Assembly (NCBI RefSeq): GCF_000518685.1
Contig: NZ_KI912470.1
Span: 1-34,045, forward strand
Length of the DNA: 34,045 bases
Direction: 5' to 3'
Source of the DNA: Eubacterium xylanophilum ATCC 35991
GTDB taxonomy: Bacteria; Bacillota; Clostridia; Lachnospirales; Lachnospiraceae
The translations under genes were made by a program, and so were the position numbers. Of the stretch, positions 14,759 through 23,264 are shown piece by piece. The notes beneath the pieces are model-generated. The model ran no database searches, had not been told where the DNA came from, and was given only the letters and a program-made list of their open reading frames with translations. The stretch's first letter is position 1, and each line of letters starts with the position of its first letter.

Positions 14759-15280
14759 CTATTCCATCAACTGAAGGATGCTCATAGTGTAAAGCTCGTC
14801 TGCTTTTTTCTCCCAGTTTTCGCAGATTCTGATGGCTTCTTCTTCTGTGGCTACATATATTTGGTTTTTATATATCATATTGCCAGATTCTCTCAGACTG
14901 CAGGATGTAAGATAGCCACCGGATCTGGTTCGGGTATAATCCGTATGATAGTCGATTTCATGATGTATCTTCTTTTTGTTATCCAAGAGATACTTTTCGA
15001 TTTCTTTTCTTATGGAGCTGGACAGTTTTGAGATAAAGTAGTCATAGTATTGTTTTCCCATGTCTGTCACATGATAGTAGCTTGTATTATAGGTCTTTTC
15101 CGCTTGAATCATGTTATCGTCACAGAGCTCAGAGAAAGCGTTCTGTACATTAAAGTAGTGGGTATATCCATTTTCTATGATAAAATCGGAGATGATAGTG
15201 AATGTCAAAGGCGACTCCGATTTAAGGAGAAAATGTAATATTATTAACTTATATGTTAATTTTGGATCACTCATGCTCAT
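14759..15280 (-). CDS. DUF4364 family protein (winged-helix-like)
   Basis: A 173-residue protein I recognise as the DUF4364 family, common in Lachnospiraceae and of undefined function. The first 80 residues look like a winged helix (LIILHFLLKSESPLT; NVQNAFSELCDDNMIQAEK; YYHVTDMGKQYYDYF), as in PadR/MarR-like regulators. The C-terminal half is alpha/beta with an acidic end. The ATG at 15280 overlaps the end of the upstream radical SAM gene by 14 bases, and AGGGGA precedes it. It is the last gene of a malic enzyme - radical SAM - DUF4364 unit. It may bind DNA, but no target is visible. Confidence 0.88.
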   Translation of the reverse strand: MSMSDPKLTYKLIILHFLLKSESPLTFTIISDFIIENGYTHYFNVQNAFSELCDDNMIQAEKTYNTSYYHVTDMGKQYYDYFISKLSSSIRKEIEKYLLDNKKKIHHEIDYHTDYTRTRSGGYLTSCSLRESGNMIYKNQIYVATEEEAIRICENWEKKADELYTMSILQLME

Positions 15281-16205
15281 AATATTTCCCCTGCCATGTA
15301 TTGGTTTCTTTTAATCTTTTATGGATTGTATTTAGTACCTGGCGTTTCCTGGAACTCCATGTGGGGGAGATTAGGAGACGCTTGGGACCATCACCGGTCA
15401 GTCTGTGTATTATGACATTTTCCGGCAAGATGCTGAGTGCATCGACGATGAGATTACAGTATTCTTCAAATTCGAGAGTTTGAAATCTTCCTGCCCTGTA
15501 ATCGTCGGCCAAGTCCGTTCCCTCGAGAACATGAAGAAGTTGAAGCTTTATTCCATCAGTAAATTTTCCGACATATCTGACTGTTTCTAAAAAAGCTTCT
15601 CTATCTTCGCCGGGAAGACCGACTATTACATGAGTCACGACTTCGACGCCTATACTGTGCAAGTCAGAAACTGCTTTGTCATATACGTAAAGCTCGTACT
15701 TTCTTCGGATGTATTCGGCAGTTTTTTCATGTATGGTTTGAAGTCCCAACTCAACAATAGTAGGTTTTATGTTATTGCACTCTTTTATTAGCTGAAGCAC
15801 ATCATCGCCCAAACAGTCAGGCCTTGTTGCAATTGAAAGCATGACAATGTCTGGGTGGGAGAGTGCTTCCATATATTTTTTTCTAAGGATATCTATAGGT
15901 GCATATGTATTTGTAAAGGATTGAAAGTAGGCGATAAATTTGTTGCCAACCGACTTGGCATTTTTTAGGCCGGCTATCCCATTGTTAATTTGAGTTATTA
16001 TAGAGTCGCTCTCAGGTGAGGCAAAGTCCCCTGATCCACTTGCACTGCAGAAGATACATCCTCTGCTGTCGAGAGTTCCATCTCGATTTGGACAAGTAAA
16101 TCCTCCTTCAAGAGCAATCTTGTATACTTTCTCGGAGAACCTCTCCTTGAGTTCAAAATCCAATGAGTGATACGGCTTTTCGCCCCACATCTTCCTTTTA
16201 TGCAT
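15267..16205 (-). CDS. Radical SAM protein, TIGR01212/YhcC family
   Basis: A 312-residue iron-sulfur protein. Its cysteines C38, C50 and C53 (TCPNRDG, GCIFC) form the variant C-x11-C-x2-C cluster motif typical of the YhcC/YtqA family, followed by SGSGDFA. Other family blocks are YFQSFTNTYAP, IATRPDCL, VELGLQT and THVIVGLPGE. The family resembles the Elp3 radical SAM domain; its substrate is, to my knowledge, not established. The start at 16205 overlaps the malic enzyme stop by 8 bases. An alternative ATG at 16190 (MWGEKPYHSLD) has AAAGGA but only two bases away, so the first start with coupled translation is preferred. Confidence 0.9.
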   Translation of the reverse strand: MHKRKMWGEKPYHSLDFELKERFSEKVYKIALEGGFTCPNRDGTLDSRGCIFCSASGSGDFASPESDSIITQINNGIAGLKNAKSVGNKFIAYFQSFTNTYAPIDILRKKYMEALSHPDIVMLSIATRPDCLGDDVLQLIKECNNIKPTIVELGLQTIHEKTAEYIRRKYELYVYDKAVSDLHSIGVEVVTHVIVGLPGEDREAFLETVRYVGKFTDGIKLQLLHVLEGTDLADDYRAGRFQTLEFEEYCNLIVDALSILPENVIIHRLTGDGPKRLLISPTWSSRKRQVLNTIHKRLKETNTWQGKYYEHE

Positions 16206-17352
16206 GGATATTTGCTTTTACAGCTTCGCAAACTGCATCTGCTACGCGTGGATCAAATGCTTCTGGGAGGATGTAATCAGGATTGAGTTCCTCGTCAGAT
16301 ATAAGATTAGCAAGTGCGAGAGAAGCAGCCAACTTCATGTCCTCAGTAATCTGTGGAGCACGTCCTTCAAGGGCGCCTCGGAATATTCCTGGGAATGCAA
16401 CTACGTTGTTTACCTGGTTAGGGAAGTCTGATCTACCTGTACCTACAACCATAGCTCCTGCGGCTTTAGCTACATCCGGCATAATCTCCGGAACTGGATT
16501 AGACATAGCAAATACTATAGACTTCTCGTTCATTGATTTGACCATTTCCGCGCTGAGAATATTAGGTGCTGAGACTCCGATGAAGATATCAGCGCCAACG
16601 AGAGCATCTGCAAGTGAACCTGTTTTGTTTTCAAGGTTTGTAACCTTGAGCATCTCTTCCTTAATCCAGTTGAGATTTTCGCTTTCCTTGCTTATGATTC
16701 CCTTTCTGTCGCAGATAATAATATGCTTGAAACCGTATCTGAGAAGAAGTTTGCTGATGGCAATTCCTGCTGCACCTGCGCCGTTAACTACAACTCTACA
16801 TTCTTCTTTTTTCTTGCCTGTTACCTTGAGAGCGTTGATGATTCCGGCGAGTACAACGATAGCTGTTCCATGCTGATCATCGTGGAATACAGGGATGTTG
16901 AGGAGCTCTTTGAGTCTCTCTTCGATTTCAAAACATCTTGGAGCTGAGATGTCCTCAAGATTGATTCCGCCAAAGGCTGGAGCGATATTAACTACAGTTT
17001 TGATGATTTCCTCTGTATCCTGTGTGTCTAGGCAGATAGGAAATGCGTTCACACCGCCAAACTCCTTGAAGAGAACGGCCTTTCCTTCCATGACAGGCAT
17101 TGCAGCTTCAGCACCGATATTTCCAAGACCGAGAACGGCGCTTCCGTCGGATACAACGGCAATAGTGTTTGATTTAATTGTATATTTATATGCCTTTTCC
17201 TTGTCCTCTGCAATTTCCTTACAAGGCTCTGCTACACCAGGGGTATATGCGATTGCAAGATCTTCACGAGTGGCAACCTCACATTTTGGCGTTGTATTGA
17301 TTTTTCCATTCCATTTTTCATGCAACTCAAGTGCTTGTTTTTTTGCATCCAT
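16198..17352 (-). CDS. Malic enzyme (NAD(P)-dependent, decarboxylating)
   Basis: A 384-residue cytosolic enzyme converting malate to pyruvate and CO2 with NAD or NADP. It is the short bacterial form without the phosphotransacetylase tail. Visible motifs are YTPGVAEP with Y36, the catalytic lysine region GKAVLFKEFGG (K91), metal ligands E133/D134 (NLEDI) and D158/D159 (FHDDQHGT), and the Rossmann loop GAGAAG (191-196). AGGAGG stands 9 bases before the ATG, and its own promoter faces away from the UDP-sugar gene. In a fermentative clostridium it could supply pyruvate or NADPH. Cofactor preference cannot be read with confidence. Confidence 0.94.
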   Translation of the reverse strand: MDAKKQALELHEKWNGKINTTPKCEVATREDLAIAYTPGVAEPCKEIAEDKEKAYKYTIKSNTIAVVSDGSAVLGLGNIGAEAAMPVMEGKAVLFKEFGGVNAFPICLDTQDTEEIIKTVVNIAPAFGGINLEDISAPRCFEIEERLKELLNIPVFHDDQHGTAIVVLAGIINALKVTGKKKEECRVVVNGAGAAGIAISKLLLRYGFKHIIICDRKGIISKESENLNWIKEEMLKVTNLENKTGSLADALVGADIFIGVSAPNILSAEMVKSMNEKSIVFAMSNPVPEIMPDVAKAAGAMVVGTGRSDFPNQVNNVVAFPGIFRGALEGRAPQITEDMKLAASLALANLISDEELNPDYILPEAFDPRVADAVCEAVKANIHA

Positions 17353-17408
17353 TTAGATATCCTCCTAAAATATGAAAATTCGCTTAATTTGTTTCATTAG
17401 CAATTCGT

Positions 17409-17437
17409 ATTGTATCATTTTTGGATAAAATGTTCAA
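17409..17437 (-). promoter_or_regulatory. Predicted sigma-A promoter of the malic enzyme unit
   Basis: On the minus strand, TTGAAC (17432-17437), 17 bases, TACAAT (17409-17414). It is about 57 bases upstream of the start codon and back to back with the promoter at 17468-17496. Confidence 0.7.
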
Positions 17438-17467
17438 CACCCAATAAAAAAAACATTTATTTTTTTC

Positions 17468-17496
17468 TTGACCTATTTCCCTGTAAATGGTAAGAT
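17468..17496 (+). promoter_or_regulatory. Predicted sigma-A promoter of the UDP-sugar pyrophosphorylase gene
   Basis: TTGACC (17468-17473), 17 bases, TAAGAT (17491-17496). The leader before the ATG is about 105 bases and A/T-rich, with no clear hairpin. Confidence 0.65.
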
Positions 17497-17609
17497 AACA
17501 AGTGATCAGTTTTATTTTTCCAATTTTTCCAAAAAGTAAAATCTAATATATTTATTTAATTCAGATGGAAATAATCAAATAGAACAATTATAATCGAGAG
17601 GAGATTACT

Positions 17610-18836
17610 ATGGACATTTTGGCGATTACTAATAAGCTCAAAGAAAATAACCAAGAACAGCTTTTGAAGTATTATGATGAAATCAGTGACGAGGAAAAAG
17701 AGTATTTATGTGGACAGATTGAGAAACTTGACTTTAGTATACTCGATAATATCAAGAATGGTGCAGGATCTGATGAGCGCGGAGTTATCGAACCTATTGG
17801 AGCGTTGACAATCGAGGAAATTAATGAAGACAAGAAGAAATATGAAGAGGTAGGATTGAAGGCAATTAAGGCTGGAGAAGTTGGTGCGGTTCTTCTTGCA
17901 GGAGGACAGGGAACTAGACTTGGACTTGACTGTCCTAAGGGAATGTTAAATGTTGGAGTTAATAAAACATTATATCTTTTTGAACAATTGATTAATAATA
18001 TTATGGATGTCGTGAATAAAGCAGGTACATATGTGCCACTTTATATTATGACAAGTGAAAAGAATAACGAAGATACCGTTAATTTTTTTGAAGAGAATAA
18101 TTATTTTGGATATGATAAATCATTTGTGAAATTTTTTGTTCAGGAAATGGCACCATCTACTGATTACAATGGGAAGATTTATCTTGAAGAAAAGGGAAAA
18201 GTATCCATGTCACCAAATGGGAATGGTGGATGGTTTCTATCAATGGAGCATGCCGGCTTGGTAGATGAGATGAGTGAGCGCGGCGTAAAGTGGCTCAATG
18301 TATTTTCCGTAGATAACGTATTACAGAAGATAGCTGACCCTGTTTTTGTGGGAGCGTCGATAGAAAAGAATGTCGTTTGTGGTTCTAAAGTTGTTGCCAA
18401 GGCAGCACCGGATGAAAAGGTAGGGGTTTTGTGCCTTGAGGACGGAAAACCTTCTATTGTTGAGTACTACGAGATGACAGATGACATGATTAATCTTCGT
18501 CATGAAGACGGAAAATTGCAGTATAATTATGGAGTAATTCTAAATTATCTTTTTGATGTAGCGACTCTTAAGAGGTTGGTAAAATCAAGTTTGCCAATTC
18601 ATATTGTGGAGAAGAAGATTCCGCATATTGATGAAAATGGAGATTACATCAAACCAGATAGTCCCAATGGATATAAATTTGAAACTCTCGTGCTAGACAT
18701 GATACATATGATGGATAATTGTCTCGCGTTTGAGGTTGAGCGTTCTAGAGAGTTTGCGCCAATCAAGAATGCAACAGGGGTAGATTCACTTGAGAGTGCA
18801 AGAGAATTGATGAGACTAAATGGGATAGAATTCTAA
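17610..18836 (+). CDS. UDP-sugar / UDP-N-acetylhexosamine pyrophosphorylase (UDPGP family, UAP1-like)
   Basis: A 408-residue nucleotidyltransferase that should join UTP and a sugar 1-phosphate to give a UDP-sugar and pyrophosphate. The nucleotide loop AGGQGTRLGLDCPKGML (97-113) is almost that of human UAP1 (AGGQGTRLG..PKGM). Other shared blocks are LYIMTSE (144-150), WLNVFSVDNVLQKIADPVF and CGSKVVAKAAPDEKVGV. This is the eukaryote-style family, distinct from bacterial GalU and GlmU. The natural sugar (GlcNAc-1-P, GalNAc-1-P or Glc-1-P) cannot be decided from sequence. AGAGGAG stands before the ATG. The gene lies 18 bases upstream of rho and may be co-transcribed with it. Confidence 0.92.
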   Translation: MDILAITNKLKENNQEQLLKYYDEISDEEKEYLCGQIEKLDFSILDNIKNGAGSDERGVIEPIGALTIEEINEDKKKYEEVGLKAIKAGEVGAVLLAGGQGTRLGLDCPKGMLNVGVNKTLYLFEQLINNIMDVVNKAGTYVPLYIMTSEKNNEDTVNFFEENNYFGYDKSFVKFFVQEMAPSTDYNGKIYLEEKGKVSMSPNGNGGWFLSMEHAGLVDEMSERGVKWLNVFSVDNVLQKIADPVFVGASIEKNVVCGSKVVAKAAPDEKVGVLCLEDGKPSIVEYYEMTDDMINLRHEDGKLQYNYGVILNYLFDVATLKRLVKSSLPIHIVEKKIPHIDENGDYIKPDSPNGYKFETLVLDMIHMMDNCLAFEVERSREFAPIKNATGVDSLESARELMRLNGIEF

Positions 18837-18854
18837 TAAAACAAGAAAGGAAAA

Positions 18855-20807
18855 ATGATGGATTACAGTACACTATCGATTAAAGAATTAAGAGACATTG
18901 TAAAAGAGAGGGGAATAAAAGGGGTTTCTGCTCTCAGAAAGGGACCATTGGCAGATTTTTTGACAGAATATGACAAGAAAAATGGTCAGCCACAGGTCGA
19001 AAATAAAACAGAAAGTGCACCGGCACCGGAACCGGTAGCTCCGGCAGCGCCTGTTGAAAACATGGTTCAGCAAAGAACGGAGCCAAGACCTAGTTACCAA
19101 AGATCTTATAATAATGGTTATACAAATAATAATAATAATTATTATAACAAGAGAGAGAATAACGGAACATTTTTCAAGCAATTCTCTTTTAATAAAAATG
19201 GTGAGCAGATAGAACCTAGAAACGATTATAAGCCAAAGAACGAGTATAAGCAGGACTATCATCAGGATTATCGTCAGGACTATCGTCAAGATTATCGTCA
19301 GGACTATCGTCAAGACTATCATCAGGATTATCGTCAGGACTATCATCAGAATTATCAAGATGATTATCGTCAGGATTACAGAGAAGACTATAGAAATGAC
19401 TATAGAAATGATTATCGAAACGATTATAGAAATGACTATAGAAATGATTATAGAAATGAGCAGCGTCCACAGCACAATGTGTCGGACAATCAGCCACACA
19501 ATAATGTGCCGGCTCCAGCCAAGGCGCCAGCACCTGTAAAGGCCAAGGTTAAGAATGTTTCCAAGACTCCAAAGACTATATCCGAGGTATTGAAGTCAGG
19601 ACATATTCTATGTGCTAGAGATAGATTTGTGATGGAGATTACCCCGGAAGAAGCCGATCGATATGACAGTGGAATTACTAAGACAGGAATTCTTGAGGTT
19701 TTGGCGGAGGGATTTGCATTCATAAGGTGTGATAATTTCCTTCCTGGAGAAAATGATGTATATGTTTCTCCTATGCTTATCAAGAGACTCGGATTGAGAA
19801 CCGGTGATATTATCGAGGGCAACCTCAGAAAGAAGACACCAAATGAGAAATTTGGAGCTCTTCTCTATGTCACAAGGGTAAATGGTCGTCCAATCAATTA
19901 CCTTGAAAAGAGAAATAAGTTTGAGACACTCACTCCGATTTTCCCTAACAACAGAATTCATCTTGAGTATCCGGGATGTCCTGTTTCCATGAGAATGATG
20001 GATTTGATTGCTCCTATCGGAATGGGACAGCGTGGTATGATTGTGGCACAGCCTAAGACAGGTAAGACAACGCTTATGAAGCAGGTTGCCAAGTCTGTCA
20101 CAGAAAATCATCCGGATATGCATCTCATCATCCTTCTCATAGACGAGCGTCCTGAGGAGGTTACAGATATCAAAGAGTCTATCGAGGGAGATAAGGTTGA
20201 GGTTATCTACTCTACATTCGATGAGCTTCCTGAGAATCACAAGAGAGTATCTGAGATGGTTATAGAGAGAGGAAAGCGTCTTGTAGAGGGCGGAGATGAT
20301 GTTATTATATTGCTTGATAGTATCACAAGACTTGCGAGAGCCTACAACTTGACAGTTACTCCAAGTGGTAGAACTTTGTCAGGTGGACTTGATCCGGCGG
20401 CTTTACATATGCCAAAAAAATTCTTTGGAGCAGCGAGAAACATGCGCGAGGGCGGAAGCTTGACAATTCTTGCCACAGCACTTGTTGACACGGGAAGCCG
20501 AATGGACGATGTGGTATTCGAAGAATTTAAGGGAACCGGTAATATGGAGCTTGTTCTCGACAGACGTTTGTCTGAGAAGAGAGTGTTCCCGGCTATTGAC
20601 ATACAGAAGTCAAGTACAAGAAGAGAAGACTTACTCCTAAATGATGAAGAGACAGAGGCTGTATATACAATGAGAAAAGCTCTTGATAGTGGAAATGCTC
20701 CTGGAATCGGCAATGATAACAATTTGGAGCAGATTATCAAGATTTTCCAGAAGACGAAATCTAATGCTGAATTTATCAACACATTAAAAAAGATTCGACT
20801 TCATTAA
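18855..20807 (+). CDS. rho: Transcription termination factor Rho with a large low-complexity insert
   Basis: A 650-residue hexameric RNA helicase (E. coli Rho is 419). The Rho_N domain covers about 5-42 ([15 protein letters not shown]). A disordered insert of about 190 residues (45-235) contains a P/A/E segment, an Asn-rich patch (84-104), seventeen tetrapeptides of [12 protein letters not shown] type (134-201) and a second P/A/K segment. The cold-shock-like RNA-binding domain follows (277-342, [14 protein letters not shown]). The ATPase core has Walker A PKTGKTTL (400-407), Walker [17 protein letters not shown] (483-498) and the R-loop region [19 protein letters not shown] (545-563). All catalytic motifs are intact, so activity is expected. 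AAAGGA precedes tandem ATGs (18855, 18858). The order rho-rpmE-yqhQ-prmC-prfA is conserved in Firmicutes. Confidence 0.97.
   Translation: MMDYSTLSIKELRDIVKERGIKGVSALRKGPLADFLTEYDKKNGQPQVENKTESAPAPEPVAPAAPVENMVQQRTEPRPSYQRSYNNGYTNNNNNYYNKRENNGTFFKQFSFNKNGEQIEPRNDYKPKNEYKQDYHQDYRQDYRQDYRQDYRQDYHQDYRQDYHQNYQDDYRQDYREDYRNDYRNDYRNDYRNDYRNDYRNEQRPQHNVSDNQPHNNVPAPAKAPAPVKAKVKNVSKTPKTISEVLKSGHILCARDRFVMEITPEEADRYDSGITKTGILEVLAEGFAFIRCDNFLPGENDVYVSPMLIKRLGLRTGDIIEGNLRKKTPNEKFGALLYVTRVNGRPINYLEKRNKFETLTPIFPNNRIHLEYPGCPVSMRMMDLIAPIGMGQRGMIVAQPKTGKTTLMKQVAKSVTENHPDMHLIILLIDERPEEVTDIKESIEGDKVEVIYSTFDELPENHKRVSEMVIERGKRLVEGGDDVIILLDSITRLARAYNLTVTPSGRTLSGGLDPAALHMPKKFFGAARNMREGGSLTILATALVDTGSRMDDVVFEEFKGTGNMELVLDRRLSEKRVFPAIDIQKSSTRREDLLLNDEETEAVYTMRKALDSGNAPGIGNDNNLEQIIKIFQKTKSNAEFINTLKKIRLH
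19254..19457 (+). repeat. In-frame 12-bp tandem repeats in rho
   Basis: Seventeen degenerate 12-base units encode tetrapeptides ([20 protein letters not shown]). The first eleven use GAY-TAT-CRT-CAR-type codons; the last six are GAY-TAT-AGA-AAY or close variants. The split suggests two separate rounds of expansion from different founders. Alternating Asp and Arg with a regular Tyr give a nearly charge-neutral, aromatic, Gln/Asn-rich chain. Confidence 0.95.
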
Positions 20808-20816
20808 AAAAAGCAC

Positions 20817-20845
20817 TTGCAATTTATTGTCAAGTATGATAATAT
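20817..20845 (+). promoter_or_regulatory. Predicted sigma-A promoter of rpmE
   Basis: TTGCAA (20817-20822), 17 bases, TAATAT (20840-20845), starting 10 bases after the rho stop. It would allow rpmE to be transcribed apart from rho. Confidence 0.6.
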
Positions 20846-20899
20846 AAAAAAGCTGATGTTTAGTTGATATTAGATTATTATGTAGCGAGGTGAAAATAA

Positions 20900-21100
20900 A
20901 TGCGTGAAGGAATACATCCAGAGTATTATCAGGCAAAGGTTGTTTGCAACTGTGGTAATGAGTTTGTAACAGGTTCAACAAAGGAAGATATCCACGTTGA
21001 AGTATGTTCAAAGTGCCATCCATTCTATACTGGACAGCAGAAGTCTATGGCTGCTCGTGGTGCTATTGATAAGTTTAACCGCAAGTATGGTTTGAGCTAG
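20900..21100 (+). CDS. rpmE: 50S ribosomal protein L31 (zinc-binding, C+ type)
   Basis: A 66-residue ribosomal protein of the large-subunit bridge region. It has the four-cysteine zinc site VVCNCGNEF (C16, C18) and VCSKCHPF, followed by FYTGQQK, and ends in a basic tail (FNRKYG). This is the zinc-containing form rather than the zinc-free RpmE2. The ribosome site GAGGTGA precedes the ATG. It is followed by a terminator and two hairpin repeats before yqhQ. Confidence 0.97.
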   Translation: MREGIHPEYYQAKVVCNCGNEFVTGSTKEDIHVEVCSKCHPFYTGQQKSMAARGAIDKFNRKYGLS

Positions 21101-21173
21101 GACAATCTTAAGTCTGCAAAGCGAATATGAATTTATAAGTTAGAGCAGGAAGAGTATCCTGTGACTTAATTAT

Positions 21174-21231
21174 ATAGCTTCGCAATTCCTATCTAATTTT
21201 ATTGAAGGGGATTGGGGAGCTATTTTATTTT
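21174..21231 (+). terminator. Intrinsic terminator after rpmE
   Basis: ATAGCTTCGCAATTCC (21174-21189) pairs with GGGGATTGGGGAGCTAT (21207-21223) in a stem of about 16 bp, with two G-U pairs and one mismatch. The T-rich TATTTTATTTTATAA follows. It would end the rho-rpmE transcripts before the repeat pair. Confidence 0.75.
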
Positions 21232-21241
21232 ATAAGGAATA

Positions 21242-21277
21242 GCATTCTGCTGGTCTTACTCCCTACGGTCGTAAGAC
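21242..21277 (+). repeat. Hairpin repeat copy C
   Basis: GCATTCTGCTG followed by GTCTTAC, TCCCTACGGTC and GTAAGAC. It is identical to copy D 49 bases downstream over this whole length but lacks the TGATCGGAAA lead. Confidence 0.88.
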
Positions 21278-21280
21278 AAT

Positions 21281-21327
21281 TGATCGGAAACGCATTCTGC
21301 TGGTCTTACTCCCTACGGTCGTAAGAC
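21281..21327 (+). repeat. Hairpin repeat copy D
   Basis: TGATCGGAAACGCATTCTGC, then TG, GTCTTAC, TCCCTACGGTC and GTAAGAC. It ends 18 bases before the yqhQ start codon, just upstream of its GGAGG, so the hairpin would form at the 5' end or leader of that transcript. Confidence 0.88.
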
Positions 21328-21345
21328 ATTTTATGGAGGTTATTT

Positions 21346-22407
21346 ATGAGGTTTTCTGGTATTGGAGGACAGGCAGTTATAGAGGGTGTAATGATGAGAA
21401 ACAAGAGTCGTTACGCTGTTGCTGTCAGAAAAAGTGACGGTACAATTGAGACCAATACATATAGCTGCGGTGAACAAAATGACAACTCAAAAGTTGCAAA
21501 GATTCCGCTGGTGCGCGGAGTCGCAGCCTTTATAGAGTCATTGAAGATTGGTATGAAGTCGCTTGATGTGGCGGCATCCTTCTTAGAGGAAGAAGAGGAA
21601 AAGATAGAAAAAGATGGAGAAAAGAAAGGGAGCGGTATTGCCGAGGGACTTATCATGATTGTGGCAATCATATTCGCTCTTGGAATATTTGTCTTATTTC
21701 CCTTTTGGGTTTCTGAAAAATTGACAAAGTACATTGCTTCAGTACAGTTAAGAGGCCTTATAGAGGGTGTTTTGCGTGTTGCGCTCTTCGTCATTTATGT
21801 CAAATTGATTTCTTTGATGAATGACATTAAGCGCGTGTTTATGTATCACGGCGCAGAGCACAAGTGCATCAATTGTATTGAAAATGGTTTGCCTCTAAAT
21901 GTGGAAAATGCCAGAAAGCAAACCACCTTTCATAAGAGATGTGGAACGACTTTTCTGTTATGGATTATGTTAATCAGCATTCTGTTCTTTATGTTTATAT
22001 CATTTGATAATGTATTTATGAGAATGGGATTGAGGATAGTCCTAGTTCCGGTTATCGCGGGAATTTCTTATGAATTCTTGCGTTTAGCAGGAAGAAATGA
22101 GAGCAAAATTCTAGATATCCTAAGCAAACCGGGATTTTGGATGCAGAGTTTGACAACCAAGGAGCCGGATGACGAGATGCTTGAAGTTGCCATAGCTTCT
22201 GTAAATGCTGTGTTTGACTGGAGGGCCTTTCTCGCTGAGGATGGAATCATTGTTGAAGATGAGAGAGAAGATGATGATGAAGTTGTCATCGTGGATATCA
22301 CAGAGGAATCAGCAGAAGAATCTGTAATAGAAATGGTAGAAGTGGATGATGACAGTGATGACGATGATGAATTGGCTGAGTACTTTGAATCAGGTGACGA
22401 AGAGTGA
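21346..22407 (+). CDS. yqhQ: DUF1385 family membrane protein (YqhQ)
   Basis: A 353-residue protein of the DUF1385/YqhQ family, whose role is not established. The N-terminus has the family block GIGGQAVIEGVMMRN. Four to five hydrophobic segments follow (about 103-128, 140-160, 205-225, 230-245). Conserved residues occur in FMYHGAEHKCINC and TTFHKRCGTTFLLW, a His/Cys arrangement that could hold a metal. The C-terminal 60 residues are extremely acidic (VDDDSDDDDELAEYFE) and look disordered. GGAGG stands before the ATG. The gene leads a coupled run into prmC (GTGA overlap) and prfA, as in other Firmicutes. Confidence 0.92.
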   Translation: MRFSGIGGQAVIEGVMMRNKSRYAVAVRKSDGTIETNTYSCGEQNDNSKVAKIPLVRGVAAFIESLKIGMKSLDVAASFLEEEEEKIEKDGEKKGSGIAEGLIMIVAIIFALGIFVLFPFWVSEKLTKYIASVQLRGLIEGVLRVALFVIYVKLISLMNDIKRVFMYHGAEHKCINCIENGLPLNVENARKQTTFHKRCGTTFLLWIMLISILFFMFISFDNVFMRMGLRIVLVPVIAGISYEFLRLAGRNESKILDILSKPGFWMQSLTTKEPDDEMLEVAIASVNAVFDWRAFLAEDGIIVEDEREDDDEVVIVDITEESAEESVIEMVEVDDDSDDDDELAEYFESGDEE

Positions 22408-23264
22408 CATATGAAGAGTTAATTCAGGAGGGAATAGTAAAGCTTTCTGAAAGTGGAATAGAAGAGGCAGAGATTAATGCCTATTATCTGATGCAGGCCG
22501 CTGTGATGGTGACAGGGCGTTCCTACGGCCGAACGGAACATTTTCTATGGAAAAAGGACGAGGTGGATGACAGCGTCGTCACGGATTTTCGAGAAAAGAT
22601 AGCAATCAGATCTAGGAGAATACCGTTGGAGCACATAACTGGCTTTACTGAGTTTATGGGCATAAGGTTTTCTGTCAATGAAAATGTTCTGATACCGAGG
22701 CAAGACACAGAATGTTTGGTGGAACGGGCACTTGAGATAAGTGAGGGCAAAGATGTACTTGATTTGTGTACAGGATCCGGTTGCATAGGAATTAGTATTG
22801 CAAAACTGGGTAGCCCTAAGAGTGTAACTCTTGCTGATGTCTCTGAGAGAGCGCTAGAAGTAGCTAGAGAGAACTGGGAAGCGGTGAGAGAAGAGATTGA
22901 TCCACAGGTACGACTTGTACAAGGTGATTTATATGAAAACCTAGCTGACAAATATGATATTATAGTATCCAATCCGCCCTATATCCGGAGCAGTGATATA
23001 GAGGATTTGATGCCCGAGGTCAGGGATTATGACCCGATGCTAGCTCTAGATGGAGGAGAAGATGGACTGGTCTTTTATCGAAGAATAGTGGGCGAGGGAA
23101 GAAGATACTTGAATGCTAATGGGGTTATGTTGCTGGAAATTGGCTGCGATCAAGGCGAAGAAGTGAGCCGGATTATGCAGGAGAATGATTTTACGGACAT
23201 AGCTGTAATCAAGGACTTGGCTGGACTTGATAGAGTGGTGTTTGGAAGATATGGAGGAATTTGA
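22404..23264 (+). CDS. prmC: Peptide chain release factor N5-glutamine methyltransferase
   Basis: A 286-residue SAM-dependent enzyme that methylates the Gln of the GGQ motif in RF1 and RF2. The N-terminal helical domain (1-75) precedes LIPRQDTE (96-103), SAM motif [13 protein letters not shown] (120-131) and the catalytic NPPY (190-193). It starts at GTG, overlapping the yqhQ stop (GTGA), and its own stop overlaps the prfA ATG (TGATG). Its substrate is therefore encoded directly downstream. Confidence 0.96.
   Translation: MTYEELIQEGIVKLSESGIEEAEINAYYLMQAAVMVTGRSYGRTEHFLWKKDEVDDSVVTDFREKIAIRSRRIPLEHITGFTEFMGIRFSVNENVLIPRQDTECLVERALEISEGKDVLDLCTGSGCIGISIAKLGSPKSVTLADVSERALEVARENWEAVREEIDPQVRLVQGDLYENLADKYDIIVSNPPYIRSSDIEDLMPEVRDYDPMLALDGGEDGLVFYRRIVGEGRRYLNANGVMLLEIGCDQGEEVSRIMQENDFTDIAVIKDLAGLDRVVFGRYGGI

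Noticed and set aside
19254-19457. Regular short repeats that might suggest a CRISPR array
   Set aside because: The unit is 12 bases without spacers and lies in frame inside rho, giving a tetrapeptide repeat.
18888-19499. 203-residue minus-strand frame across the rho repeat region
   Set aside because: It is a shadow of the in-frame 12-base repeats: a low-complexity Ile/Val string with no start signal. The plus-strand Rho frame is certain.
21147-21163. Small hairpin CAGGA..TCCTG after rpmE as a terminator
   Set aside because: The stem is only five base pairs and no T-run follows. The longer hairpin at 21174-21223 is a better candidate.
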